From: Pascua guehoae
Taxonomy: Eukaryota > Basidiomycota > Tremellomycetes > Trichosporonales > Trichosporonaceae
Assembly: GCA_001600415.1 (NCBI GenBank)
Contig: BCJX01000015.1
Location: 313,382 to 377,381 of the forward strand
DNA: 64,000 nucleotides
Direction: 5' to 3'
Part shown: positions 19,727 through 32,311 of the stretch, one piece after another
Layout: each line of letters begins with the position of its first letter
Position numbering within the stretch: position 1 is the stretch's first letter
The notes under the pieces: generated by a model
The model's database searches: none
What the model was told of the DNA's origin: nothing
What the model saw: the letters and a program-made list of their open reading frames with translations, nothing else
Translations under genes and position numbers: made by a program

Positions 19727-22700
19727 GGGTCGGCTGCTACACGCCGTGTTGGAGGAAGAGTCGACGATGCGGGGCGCGTTCAACGTTGTATGTGCACGTA
19801 AGCCGGATACTGCGTGGCATGTTTAGGGGTCATGCTACAGGTGCCTTGTTACAGGTGTGTCTCAGACTGCATCGAAGGGGTCCCCGCCAGGCGGAGGATG
19901 GGTGGGGTGTCGTTCTTTGGGGCGGTTGTGGACCGCGTAGGATGAGGGAGGAAGAACAAGGGTGAGGACGGCGTGGGGGTGGGAGGATGGTGAGGGAAAA
20001 AAAAACAGATAAAGAGGAGGGGTGCAGTAACAGGGTAAGAGGAGGGGTGCAGGAACAGAGTAAGAGGGAGGAGGGGAGAACAGCGACTTGAGTAGGTAAG
20101 AGGAGGGAGGAGCAGGGAGGACGAGGAGGAAGGGCCAATGCTTTAAGGGTTTAGGCATGTTCAACGACCAATCGGGGAGGAGTAGGAGAGGTAAGCATCC
20201 GGGGCAGACATGCCGACGCAAGCGGACCGAGAGGGAGCGACGACAGTCCCAGCGACAGGTTTGCTGGCACATGAGTTCGTAATCGGCACCGCAACCGGAA
20301 GCCATACAGTCCCCCCACGCCGATGGTGCCAAACGACTCGGGGAGCACGTCGTGGCAGCTCCCGTTTCCGTTTTCGTTTTACCCCTCCCACCAGCGTTTG
20401 GGGCCACTCCGTCGCGATCGTGACTTGGCCTCATATTGGAGATCAGTCCCACGCGTGCTGGCGTCCTGACACGTATCCGCAACAGGGATGCGGGCGACCC
20501 AACTCGAGATAAGAGCGGCCGGGTAGCGGCCGTGGGCCAAGTAGCCGCGACTTTGCCGGGACTGGTGCGTCATGCCCATCGTGTCGTGCTAGCCAGTGCC
20601 GGCGGCAAGTGTTACGATGCCGGTGCGTGCCGTGCCGATCACACTGGTCTTTGGCGCCCCGCGGCCAGGCGGCCATCACTTGGAGGGCGTGAGGGCGCGC
20701 TATTGTATTTGTTCATGACTGGTGTGGTCGTTGGGCGAGTGGAGTTGTGGCATATGGTGATATCTGTGGAGATCGTTTGGCGAGTGGAGTTGTGGCATAC
20801 TGTATGGCGGTATCTGTGGAGGCCGGGTGCCAGGAATCCAGAACGGATGAACGGATGTGGGAGTGTACAGGTGGAGACGCGGAGACGTGGAGCTGCAAAA
20901 ACCCCCTGGCAACAGGGTGGGCAGCGTCCAGCAAGAAGACTGTGATGCGGGAATAGCACTGGACTAGTTCCCAGGCGGGCCAAGGAGAGGTGGGTCAAAG
21001 ACCCGCGCCACCAATTGAAGCTGCGGGTGACGTCCCTCGCGCAGATTCGAACTAGGTACCGTCTACAATTTACCACTACAAAGTTGTGACCAGGAAAGTA
21101 TTGTGGTGTCTTCGAGGCTTCACTGAAATCGTGTTGCGAAGAGGGGTGTTGGGATACAACTCCGGCTGCTCAACAGCATCGAAACCCTTTTGCTATACGG
21201 TAAAAATCCCAACAAGGGGATGATACTTGTCTATCATACTTGTCTATCACAGTTCGCTGGGCGCTCCTGAGCGCCCTTCGCGATGGTTGTGCACACTCGG
21301 GCAGCTGTGGAGGTACACAGAGCATCAAACAGGACCGAATGGTTTGCAGCCCTGTTTGGACAGTCCCACCGAGCCTGCGCTCAGAGATCGTCCTGCCTCT
21401 GTCGTCCACCAGTGGCCAGCCGCCAGCTGTGGCCGACAAGCCAGCAGCTAGCAGCCAGCGATCGTCTGGTTCCAACCGGACCCCAGCTTTCCCCACATTT
21501 CAGGACTCGGACTCGGAGCATGGGACCTCGCGATCGAGCCACAACGGCATCTCGGCATCTCCCTCTCCCTTGCATCTTTGCACTCCGATCCGACCGACAG
21601 ATAGTGGGCTAGTCGGGTCAGCACGTGATCATCATGGTCCGTCGACCGCTGCATGCTCCGTGTCTGTGATCGTTTCGAGAGAAGAGGACCGTCTCTGGTA
21701 GCCGACCCTAGGTCTAACAGCCGAGATCTGTCATCTCGCAGAGGCCTCCGTGCCGCCTCCACTCTTGCCCTCCACTCTCCCCCTCCACTCATCTCCTCCA
21801 CCACATCTGACGGCGAAAGAGGGCAGTTAAGCAGCTAAGCAGTTCCAGACACGAGGTACGGTCACAAGACCAACGCTCCACCGTAGAGTTTCTGGCCAAA
21901 ATACAACTGTTGCCATTCGTCGCTCCCATCGCCAGTAGCCAGCAGGCAAGCAGTGCCGCTCAACATTTTCATTGCAGTTTGTCCATCTGACCCGCCAAAT
22001 GCCACATGACCTCGGTGCCCCGTCCCCTCCGCATTTCCCCCACATTGGTTGCCCCACACCGATTGCATTGGCCGTATGCATACCGCCCATCTGCTTGCCT
22101 GCTTGCATACTTGCTCTCCTCGTTCCCCCTAGACCTCTCAACACCTGTCCACTGCGCCTCACGCCTCGTCGTCAGGCCTCATCGTTGCCTGATGGTTGAG
22201 ACCGGGGCCACTTTTTTGCCCCGCTCTGTACCCGCCTCTCAACGCAGGCACCATGGGACGGTTGGGATCGGTCTACTCGGCCGAGTAATGGCGAATGGGC
22301 ACAGAATCGCGTTTGTGCGGCGACTTGGCCGGGTAATCCGCTAGCCGAGTTTGCGACCACCAGTGCTTGAATCGAGGACGGGTGCAGCCGAACGCCAAGG
22401 CTGGGATTGGCGAGATGCAGTCTGCTATGCAGCTACAAACTGTGGGTTGCCCCAACTTTTTGCGTGCGGCTGTGGTGGTGGACGGGTGCGCGCGGCTGCG
22501 GCTATGGGTATGGCACTGCCAACGGTAGCACCGAGCACTGGGTACTAGCTCGTCGAGCACATGGAAACACGGCAGCCGGATGACAAGACTTCTTACGCAT
22601 CCTCGTCCATTGCGCGCCGTAGCCGTGCGTCGCAGATGGCCGCTAGGCCGCTCGCCGGTCATGTACCTCGTGCATTGCTGGACCGGCGCGCCGGCGCGTG

Positions 22701-23490
22701 TTCTGGTGCTCATAATGAAGCATAGGGATGCCGTGATGACGACTGCCTCCCCTGCCTCCCCCACAATTAACCCAGACGCCATCCAGCAAACCAGCCAGCC
22801 AACCCAGCCAACCAACCAACCAACCTGGTCGTTTCGATAATCACCCCTTACCTCTCTCCTCTCGGCTAAGTCCACTCAGTGCCAGGCTCGGTCTCTCGCC
22901 TCCTGCTGCACTCTCTCTGTATTCTCGGGTTCCAGCAACCTTGTTTCTCCACCCGTCGTCTTTTGGGTGTGACCCTGTCCCCCGGCCCCTGTCTCCTTGT
23001 CCAATCTCGACCCCGACACACCGCCCACTCTAGCCACTCTCCTTTACTCTCCCTCTGCACCCCGCCCCAGTGCCGCCGGCCCGCATTCTTCGCCTGTTGG
23101 TCGCACTCTCGCGCCGGCCCCGTTGCACCGGTTGGCCTGCATTGCTCTGTGCCGAACGCGCGCCCCCTTTATTCCCGGTTGATTGGTCCCGCCCCGCCGC
23201 CGCTGTCGTTTCGTCCGCGGCAACGTCCGTCCGAGTGAGTGGAGACGAGTGGAGAATAGAGGAGGGTGGGGTGTCATGGTGTCGGCAGCCAAATAATAAT
23301 GTGGTTATGATGGATGGATGGATACCTTTCTAGGCACGCACTAAACCTACAGCTACAGTACTTGTACGCCCCTCGTACGCCGAACCCCGACCCCCGTACT
23401 TTTCCCCCCACCCCACCCCTCCCCGGCTTGTCGTGTATAGATTGGCATCCCCTTGCGCCCATCGACGACTCTCTTGTCCCCCACCACTCC
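19727..23490. other. 3.8-kb gene-poor region
   Basis: No supported protein or tRNA gene. Purine-rich DNA at 19920-20130. A two-copy tandem repeat at about 20727-20821 (GGCGAGTGGAGTTGTGGCAT with a following TATCTGTGGAG). A short repeat GATACTTGTCTATCATACTT at 21222-21248. CCAACCAACCAACC at 22811-22826. Several long frames on both strands overlap and have unconvincing composition. Positions 22840-23490 are pyrimidine-rich and probably promoter DNA of CAT2. A non-coding RNA gene cannot be excluded by eye. Confidence 0.5.
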
Positions 23491-26312
23491 ATGCTCCCCT
23501 TCGCCGCTCGTACTACACGGCTCGCCGCGTCGACGTCTCGTGTAAGTAAACCTTGATCGCTGTGCATTGTGCATCCCCATCGCATCGCTTCGCACGACAT
23601 CTTGGAACCGCTTCCACCACCACACCCACCTCCTCTGTTCCTCGCTCACACCACCAGCTCACCATGGCCCCCACACGCACCCTCTCGTCCACAGCCAAGA
23701 AGGCCACTGCGGCCACCGACAAGCCGCTGTACGCCTCGCAAAACTCGATCCCCCACCTCCCCGTGCCCCGCCTCTCGTCGACGCTCTCAAAGTACCTCGA
23801 GACCATCCTCCCCCTCCAGACCCGCGACGAGTATGCGAGCTCGGCACGCACCGTGCGCGAGTTTGGCGAGTCGGACTTTGCACACGTCCTCCAGGGCCGC
23901 CTCGAGGCCCGCGCCGCCGAAAAGCCCTCGTGGCTCTCCGAGTGGTGGAACAATGACGCCTACATGGGCTACCGCGGCCGCATCGTCCCCAACGTAAACT
24001 ACTTTTACCTCCACAAGAAGGGCATCAACAAGGGTGCCGGCCAGACTGAGCGCGCCGCGCAGCTCGTCCGTGCCACCGTCGAGTTTAAGAAGCTCGTTGA
24101 CAGGTGAGTGGTGTGTTTGACTGGTGCCGAGTATGTGTGTGTATATAGGCGAGGGCTCGTTTGCCGAACGAGTGGGTGGTGAGTGGCTCAGCCTCACGAG
24201 CTCGGCAAGAGGAACAGTGGAGAGACCCATTGGTGTCGTCGTGTGCCGGGGCGGAGCTTTGCCGAGCCCCCCTGCCGGCAGTGAACGGCGTAGTGGCCAG
24301 TCTCTTCGAGCTGCCCATCTCGGGCAGTGGAGCGGGGTGCGAGATGCCCGGCAGTGTTCCCGGGAGCGACCCCGCGAGCGATACCGCCCCAGCCCCAATC
24401 GAGCGACCCCAGCCCAAAGTAGAGCGAGCGAGCGTCCCCAGCCCAACTCTCCCCCTCTCGCTCCATGTGCCGAGTGCAAGCTAGCCTTTGCCAGCCACGC
24501 CTTTCCAGCCACCCCACTTAACCACCCGCTGCCCTTGACCGTCGCTGACGCCCAGCGAAAAGCTCGAGCCCGAGAAGGGCCGCGCCGGCCCCCTCTGCAT
24601 GGCGTCGTACAAGTACCTGTTCAACGCCGCGCGCATCCCCACCTCGCCCGCCGACGTTCCCCTCGCCTACCCCAAGAGCTTGAACCACATTGTCGTCCTC
24701 CGCAACGACCGGTACTTCAAGCTCGAGGTCGGCGGACGCAGCGCGTCCGAGATTGCCGCGGCCATGGAGCAGATCAAGAAGGAGGCCGACAAGGCGCCCG
24801 GATCGGGCCTCGGCGTGCTCACCGCCGACGACCGTGATGTCTGGACCGAGGCGCGCAGGCACCTGCTCTCCATCGCCAAGGGCAACACGGACGCCATCCA
24901 GACCATTGACTCGGCCATCTGCCTCTTCTGCCTCGACGACCCCCCCGTCCCCACCACGGACACGGAGCGCGCGTGGTCGTACTGGGCCGGCGGCATCACG
25001 CCGGGCCCAGAGGGCAAGGGCCGCAACCGCTGGTTTGACAAGCACCAGTTTATCATTGATGAGACGGGCCAGGCCGGCTTCAACGGCGAGCGTGAGTGTC
25101 TGGGCCGGGGCGGGACAGAGTTGGCATGCTAGCAAGGGACAGGGAGTCACCAGCACATGAGAGTGCCACCAGCGGGACTGCCTGGGTGCGGCTCGGAAGG
25201 GCGCGTTCATGATTGCGCCCGACGACCCGGGTGTCACCAGGATGGTACCCGAGTTGCTGGTAGACATTGATCTGCGGGGGCATCGGGCGTACACATGGCA
25301 CCCGTCGTGTGTCCACCGGGTGTGCTGTGAATGGGCCGGCACGTATCAGTCGTGTCTGTGCCCCGTGTGGTCTCACTCCCTGTTCCTGTCCTGCTTTGTT
25401 GTCGCCCCACTCGTGCTTTATCACCCCGCCGACTCCCACTAACGCCCAGACTCGATGCTTGACGGCACGCCGACGATCCGCATGAACGAGTTTGTCCTCG
25501 GTGCCCTCGACAAGGGCATCATCCCTCTCGAGCTTCCCGAAAACGAGCGCGCGTCTGGCCCTCTTGCCGCGACCGAGATCAAGTTTGAGCTCGACGCCAA
25601 GCTCAAGGACATTATTGCGCAGTCCAAGAAGGGCTTTGCCGAGGAGATGGGCAAGCAGGACCTGGAAATGGTCGTGTTTGACGGCTACGGCAAGTCGCTC
25701 ATCAAGGGGTTCAAGGTGTCGCCAGACGCATGGGCGCAGATGGTCAAGCAGCTTGCCTTTTACCGCCTCAAGGGCCGCAACGGTATCACGTACGAGTCGT
25801 GCCAGACGCGTAAATTCCTTCTCGGCCGTACCGAGGTGATCCGCTCGGTGTCGTCCGAGGCCCGCTCGTTTGTCGAGGGCATGGCCGACCCCAAGGTGTC
25901 CGACGTCGAGCGCGAAAAGCGCCTCCGCGCCGCCGCCGCTCGCCACTCGCAGTACGCTGCGTGGGCCGCCGACGCCCAGGGTGTCGACCGCCACCTGTAC
26001 GGCCTCAAGAAGCTTGTCCGTGAAGACGAGGAGATCCCGGCCATCTTCAACGACCCCATCTTTGGCCGCTCGTCGCACTGGGAGCTCTCGACCTCCAACC
26101 TCACGTCCAAGTACCTCGACGGCTGGGGCTACGGCGAGGTTGTCCCCGACGGCTACGGCATGTCGTACGCCATCCACGACGACAAGCTCTGCTGGGGCAT
26201 CTCGACGCTCAACGGCGACGCAAAGGTCATGGCGCAGGCGCTCAAGGACGCCGCAGAGGAGCTCCGCGGTGTCATGGAGCGCGCACGCGACCAGGCAAAG
26301 GCAAAGCTTTAA
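23491..26312 (+). CDS. CAT2: carnitine O-acetyltransferase, mitochondrial/peroxisomal
   Basis: Exons 23491-23541, 23658-24103, 24556-25091, 25450-26312 give 631 residues. The enzyme transfers acetyl groups between CoA and carnitine, shuttling acetyl units out of peroxisomes and into mitochondria. Family signatures seen: PRLSSTLSKYLETILPL near the N-terminus, GRNRWFDKHQFI, GEHSMLDGTP with the catalytic His345, and the C-terminal VVPDGYGMSYAIHDD with STSNLTSKY. The His codon is split by intron 3 (C in 25091, AC in 25450-25451). Exon 1 encodes a 17-residue Arg/Ser/Thr/Ala-rich presequence typical of a mitochondrial signal. Exon 2 has its own ATG (23664), and the protein ends AKL, a PTS1 peroxisomal signal as in yeast Cat2. 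Alternative starts would give dual targeting. Introns 2 and 3 are long (452 and 358 nt). Confidence 0.93.
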
Positions 26313-27234
26313 GCGGGTGGTGCTGGTGAGCAGCAGCGGCAGCGGCAGCAATCGACGGCTGTGAGGAGCAATGCGACGGAAAGAAAACAAAAAGCTTATT
26401 TTTCGATCAGCGACGATCTAGAAGACGTGTCTAGATGGCCTTGACACATGTTTGTACGCAGACTCTGGCATGCACTTGGGTGCTTGGACATGGCGGGGGG
26501 GCGAGAGGGGGGGGGGGGGGGGCTGGTTGCAGTGGCGGGGTGCAGAGTCGGACTGCAAGTACGTGGTGACTTGCAGTTTACAGCGGGTAGTGTCTCACCC
26601 CCATTGTACCGCACTGACATTCGCCATCACTGGCGGCGACGCGAATCATTGAGAATAGCACCGAGAGCTTGAGACCTTGAGACCTTGAATAGGAACCAAG
26701 ACGTATCTTTATCCCGCTCCATTCCTCCAGCACGAGTGGCAGGTTGCAGTCGCGTGAGCACGTGCCCGTACGTTGATGCTATCCAGCGCCCTGCAGACTC
26801 TTGCCGCGTCTGGACGTCCATGGTAGCTTCTACCGTAGCACCGCACGCAAGCCCATGGCAGCAGTCCGTACTCGACCCATTCCAACAAGCTTGAACAGCT
26901 AGTGGCATGTGGCTCCAAGACGCCGCTGGCTCGATGTCCAACGAGACGGGACCAATTTAGCTCTAGCGCAGTGGCTGGTGGCCGGTGGCAAGATCCGAAA
27001 GGCAAGGGGCATCCACGTGTCGCCACGCGCCTCGGCTCGAGCGCGATCGCCCACGCGCCCACCCTTGCATGGCCAGCTGGATTCTGGCCCCGTGGGCGCG
27101 TGGCATTCTCACCCTCACCCTCACCTCGCCGTCGCCTCGAAAGATCTCTTTGCGTCGACTGAACCCATCGCCCCCCATCGCTCACTCATCCCCATCCATC
27201 CCCTCTTTCCCCACACTCGTTTCGATCCAGAACC
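26313..27234. other. intergenic between CAT2 and SHR3
   Basis: Contains a 16-nt G run at 26507-26522 and otherwise no distinctive elements. 27080-27230 is probably the SHR3 promoter and leader. Confidence 0.5.
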
Positions 27235-29379
27235 ATGGCGTTTGCATCCAACATTGTGATCGGGAGCGCGGCGTTCCTGCTCGGCATGGTCTTTGTGTCC
27301 CAGGTGGTGAGTCGGCGCGCAGCGCGACGCGGAGCGCGGGACGTCGGGGCGTGAGCGGCGCGATGTGCCCGTTGAGGGTTAGGGCTGCAGATGCGGACAG
27401 CGGACAGCGGATGGAGGAAGAGGGACGATTGCGGCATCGACTGGCAGGATTGCAATTGCCCTCGTCCACTGCCCGACTCTCCGATCCACTGGATGATCCC
27501 GCCGTAATCTCCCCCCGCGCTGCGCCGGTCTGCTGTAGTTGGAGCCAGTGTGTGGCGCAGTGATGTGTGCCTCGTGTGCGGGGGCTCAGGTCATATCTTT
27601 GCACCACGTCGAGCTCCATGCCCACAACACCCACTCGACACCCACCGACGCAGACCCACGCTGACTGCCCAGGTCGACATTCCGCTCCTGTACCAGCCCC
27701 TCACGGAGGAGGCGATCCAGAACGGCTATGCGTTCTACAAGATGTGGTACGAGGCGCCTGGCGCCGTCAAGGTGGGTACTGGATGTTGGTGAGGGTCGCT
27801 GTGGATAGCGTGGGTTGGCACGGCTGGCGGATGGTGCTGGGTTGGAGCCGGAGCTGGCGCTGGGGCTAGAGCTGGAGCTGGAGCTAAAGCCTGGCGCCTG
27901 GTGCGGCTGAGCTGGACATGGAGCTGGGAGAGCTGGCGATGGCGGCGCCGAATGAGCTGGCCGCAAAATCACCACTGCGGCTCGCGGGGCCAACTACCAG
28001 CTGCCAGACAATCTCCCAATTTCCCAATCTCCCAATCTTCCATCTCCCAGGCTGCAGCCCAGCCCATTCTGCATTCTCCCATCTGCCAGCAGCCCAGCTT
28101 GCCGACACGCGACACGCGACGCGCGGCCGCATTTTGCATTTGCACTTTGTCGTTCCGGGTAGAAATCGAGCCGCGAGCCGTGCTCTGGCGCCTGGCAGGG
28201 CCTGAAACACCGAAATTCGTGGGGGTGCCCAATCGCGGGTGGGCTCATGGCGCGCGGTCCGTGCGCGCCGGATGGGTGATAACGCCTCGGGAGGGGGGTG
28301 GATGAGGTAGTACCGTCGACTTGGGGGGTTGTGGCGAGCGTTATTGGGTGCTCCGTGGTATCTTGCGTGCAAGTTCATCGCGGGGACGAGGATGACGGGG
28401 TTGAGGTTGTTATTGGTGGTGCTTGGCGGTATCGTGGTGGTCCATCGCGAGGACGAGTATTTGCGGGGTTACCGTTGCTATTGGCGGGAGGGTGTGGTAT
28501 CTCGCGAGCCGTCCATCGCGGGGGCGAGTATACGAGTATCTCGCGTCGCCGATCTGTGTTCGCTTGCTCGTGGTGCTTTGGGTTATCTCCACCTGGAGTG
28601 CGGCAGTGGTCGTGTATTCAAGTTTTGAAGCCCGTCAAGCCCGAACGAGCTCCCCATGTACCTCTGTATCCTTATACTAACGCGCAGGCCCTGTTCCACG
28701 CCGCGGTTCTCACCCCGCTCGTTGTCCTCCTCATCAAGCTCCACAAGTGGAGCGAGAGCGCAAAGTTCTTCGACGGCACGGGTATTGGTGGGTTCTTTTG
28801 CAGCGCCTGGACACGACGTCATGGACATTGTCATGCTGGGCCTGCGTCACGACACGAACCTCGGCGTTACTGTTTATGCTGACCCCCAGGTCTCTCGGTT
28901 GCCGTCCTTGTGCTCTACCTCACCGTCCACATCCCGTCGCTCCGCACCTTCCGTGAGTATGAGGCAAGCAGCAGAGCAGCGGTATCAAGGGAGATGAGGT
29001 ACACTCTGGATAGACCCGATTGCTCTCCTCCATCTCCCAAAGTCCACCCGCCTCCTTGCCCCTTACACACACACTCGCCGCTCCTCTCGCACACGCACAC
29101 CCGCTAACCCCAGTCCCCGAGGTCTCCCAGGCCGAGGGCTGGACCTTCCTCCCGCCCCCTCCCCCGCGCGAGTCCCCGGCGACCGAGGACGAGCGCATCG
29201 AGGCCCTCCGCGTCCTCTCGGCCGGCAACACGCTCGTCGGTCTCCTCCTGGTCGGCGTCATTGCCATGCAGGTCGGTCAGGCGTGGGCCGCCAGCATCGA
29301 GGCGCGCGAGCAGAAGCGCATCGACGACGCCGCGCGCGCCGCCGCGAGCGAACAGGCAAAGACCAAGAAGGACAACTGA
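27235..29379 (+). CDS. SHR3: Shr3-type ER packaging chaperone for amino-acid permeases
   Basis: Exons 27235-27306, 27673-27771, 28688-28787, 28890-28952, 29114-29379 give 199 residues, all phases joining. Shr3 is an ER membrane protein that keeps amino-acid permeases soluble and allows their exit in COPII vesicles. The start IVIGSAAFLLGMVFVSQ is the typical first membrane segment, LLYQPLTEE the lumenal loop, and LFHAAVLTPLVVLLIKL, LSVAVLVLYLTVHIPSL and LRVLSAGNTLVGLLLVGV the following hydrophobic segments. The tail is charged and cytosolic (SIEAREQKRIDDAARAAASE). Length is normal for the family. Intron 2 is 916 nt and holds a degenerate tandem repeat, so single-exon open frames through it are misleading. 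Confidence 0.87.
28338..28550 (+). repeat. degenerate minisatellite inside SHR3 intron 2
   Basis: About three units of roughly 62-68 bp. Each contains a GTTATTGGxGG-type start, a GTGGTATC block, CATCGCGGGGACGAG or a variant, and a GCGGGGTT or similar end. It lies wholly between the splice sites of the 916-nt intron. Confidence 0.65.
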
Positions 29380-29872
29380 GCGGCCGCATGAGGCGTGACC
29401 GTGGTACGGTACCGGCCGCGCTGTAGTGCAAACCATGGCCCCGCGCTGTAGTGCAAACCATGGCACGGCTGGAGCCACACCCTCACACCCCATCTGGACA
29501 TGTCTGCTCGGCTCGACGGGAGTGAGAGCATGGGAGACGTATGCCGTTGCTCGACTCTATCCGCATACTTGTTTCAGTGTCTGTCGCCTATATATCTGCA
29601 CCACCCTTAATACTGCCTAGAGCACGAGTAGACGGCGCTCCCGTTCCGGTCGCTAGGACGCCTATGCACGACGCGTCTGATGCTATCTATTACAACTGTC
29701 TGTTGCGCGGTGCAAGATGGATGGGGAGTCGGAGGGGATCGCCAGAGGCTACCCGTGCTACTCCTGTCTGCGTACGAGTAATGTGTGGTCGCCGAGTTGT
29801 TCCAAGTAGCCCACTTCTCCCCGCACATCTTCCCATCCTTGCCCCGCCCCGCACCCCTCCTCTCACGCCCCC
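29380..29872. other. short convergent 3' region of SHR3 and PEX7
   Basis: A 23-bp unit (CGCGCTGTAGTGCAAACCAT plus GGC) is repeated twice at 29418-29464. No gene. The two genes converge here. Confidence 0.6.
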
Positions 29873-31856
29873 CTAAAACGCAGGCCGGTACACAAACACG
29901 TCCTGGTCCCACCCTGCCGTCGCGAGCTCGTTTTCCTCAAACAGAGCCCACCCGAGCGCCATGGTAAACTCTGTGTGTGCGCTCGTGATGCGGCGCGCGC
30001 CCGGCGGGCGTGTGCTCCACACTCGTGCCGTCATGTCGTAGCCCGACGACGCGAGAATGTCGGCGTGGTGTGGCGACCACCTGGGGTTAGGTTTACGATT
30101 CACCTTGTCTACTACTGTCTACTCGCCACTCCGCGCACAACTGGTACTCACTGAACCTTGCGCACTGCCAAGGTATGGCCCTGCAACTCGACCGTCGGCC
30201 GCTGCGCATGCCGCACGTCCCACACACGCACGACGCCGTCCTTGCCCGCCGTCGCAATCACACCCGGGTGGTACTTGTTCCAGTCGGCGGCGAGGACGTC
30301 GGACCCGCTCGCCTGGAACGAGAGCTGGGGCTGGGCTGCCGACCCGGCCATGCTCGCGGCCGACCGCAGGTCCCACATGCGCACCGCGCCGTCCTGGCCT
30401 GCAGTCGCGAGCATGCCGGGCGTGTGGGGCGAGAAGAGGGCGGCGTATACTTGGCCCACGCCGGCCGGGAGGGTGGCGAGCGAGGTTGCGCGGTCGGTCG
30501 TCCACTGGGGGTTAGCGGGGGTGAGTGAGGGGTCGAGGGAGAGCGATTCTTGTGGGTTGTCGAGAAGGGTGTGGGTGGCAGAAGGGGAGAGAGGTGGGAT
30601 CGAGGCTGCACCGCAAGCGCCCCTAGGCACTCGTGGACAACAGAGCTTGATCCGTTCGGTGGCAAGACGCCTCCGCCGAGGTGACGCCCGCAAAACCCAT
30701 GAGTTCCTCATCAAGGCCGACGTGATGTCCGAGGAGTGGGTGGCGATGAGGCTGGGCAAGTGTCCAGCGACAAGCGCAACGAGGTGCTACTGCTAGGGGG
30801 TGGCTTCGTTCGATGCGGACGAGAACCGACAGGAGAGCAGCCGTGTCTAAACGGCGTAGAGATGACGTTTTCAAGTTGCTTAGTCCGAACACAAAGAGAG
30901 ACAAGGCTTCTCGTAACAGGAAACGCAGTAGAGACCTGTACGCACCACCTTGGCTGTTCCATCCCATGATGCCGTCGCAAACATTTGTTTTTCCAGATTG
31001 CTCCAGTCGGCTCCGACGACTTCGGCCTGGTGCTCGTGCCATGCCTTGATTGGCAGACCCTGTGGTGTCAGTCGGGTTTGAACATGATACACACGACACC
31101 ATTCAAGTGTCAGGTGACGAGAGAGCTCGACGACAGGAGCGAGCATGGGTCCGAGGCGGTCATGAGAGAATGGGCGAGCATACACCGAAGTGGCGAAGAA
31201 CCGCCGACGCCCGGGGTGCAGCTCTCACGCCGACGGAACGCGCAAACGCACCTGCAGAGTCACGTCGAACAGACGCAGTGAGCCATTTCCACACACGGCC
31301 AGGATCTGGTTCTCGTGCAACTCGTTCCAGGCGACGTCGTAGACCGAGTCCTGGGTGTCAAAGCTGGGAACATTGTCAGCGCGTGTTCTAGAGTTCTCGC
31401 ATTGGTGCCTGTGTCTGTGCCTCGTACGCGCGCAGAGCCCGGTGCGTGTGCCTCGTACGCGCGCAGAGCTCGGTGCGTGCGGTACTCGGGCGGCCCCAAT
31501 TTGCCGGTGTTCAATGGACGTTGTCCAGTTGTTGGTAATCAATGGACGCGTTGTCTCGCCATGAGGCTACAGTACACCCGCATCTCGCGCCCCTCGCTAA
31601 CAAGTCGCACGACGGTGACAAGACGATAGACGGTGGAATACAAAGCCTCTCCCGGCACTCACAACCTCTCCACGACGAGGCCGTTCGGCGCAATGTTGAG
31701 GATATGCACGCGCCCATTCCCAATGAGGCCAAAGTTTGCGCCGCTCGCGAGCGCGAGCCGGTGGTCAAAGTAGGGCGAGAAGGCGAGTGCGTGGTGTGCG
31801 TATCCCGGTGTGCGGAGGCGGAGGGCCGGGCCGGCGCCGGCGCCTGGGGGCTGCAT
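29873..31856 (-). CDS. PEX7: peroxin Pex7, PTS2 receptor (WD40 protein)
   Basis: Minus-strand exons 31663-31856, 31252-31363, 30946-31059, 30152-30504, 29873-30080 give 326 residues. Pex7 is the soluble WD40 receptor that carries PTS2 cargo to the peroxisome with a Pex5L/Pex18-21/Pex20-type co-receptor. The N-terminal GYAHHALAFSPYFDHRLALA and SGANFGLIGNGRVHIL are close to yeast Pex7, followed by DTQDSVYDVAWNELHENQIL, ATASWDGTAKVW, ADWNKYHPGVIATAGKDG, VRVWDVR and GYDMTARVW. The last blade is TAGWDQDVFVY. WD dipeptides in several blades support a seven-bladed propeller. Introns 1-3 are long (299, 192 and 441 nt). Transcribed divergently from the gene at 32312. Confidence 0.93.
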
Positions 31857-32311
31857 TGTTGAGAAAGGGGAAAAGGAGCGTGGGGACGGGGGGTCGAGAG
31901 ATGATTAGTAGTGTTTGTGAGATGTGAGACGGGGGTTGCAAGTCGAGGTGGTCGTGGTCATCGGCAATGGCCGCGTACCGACTGGCTGCAGCTCCCCCTC
32001 GAGCCTCGGGTCATCTTCCGGGGCATCCGGGGCATCCGGGGAAGAGACCCAGATCACGTGATTTCAATGTCTGGTCGCGTGGATTTGGTTCCGCGACGCG
32101 TCCATTTCCCAGTTGCCAGTTGCGATCGGTTGTGTGTGGTGGGTGGTGGGTGGATTTATCGAAATGGGACAACAATTGAAACCACCAGCATCCCCCCCAC
32201 GCGTACACATCAACCACAACAAACCCGCTCGCATGACCATACTCTAACCAACATCCACAACCATCATCCATCCTTGTCAACATTCGTGCACGCGCGTAGA
32301 CGGACCTCACC
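31857..32311. promoter_or_regulatory. divergent promoter between PEX7 and the Ams2-like gene
   Basis: About 455 bp between two start codons on opposite strands. Contains GGGGCATCCGGGGCATCCGG at 32019-32038 and the inverted-repeat-like CCAGTTGCCAGTTGCGATCG at 32108. No coding sequence. Confidence 0.6.

Noticed and set aside
21000..21080. Possible tRNA gene (TTCGAACTAGG near 21046-21056)
   Set aside because: A T-arm-like sequence is present, but no matching acceptor and anticodon stems could be built.
25080..26390. 436-codon minus-strand frame over CAT2 exon 4
   Set aside because: It is antisense to a confidently identified enzyme with biased codon use.
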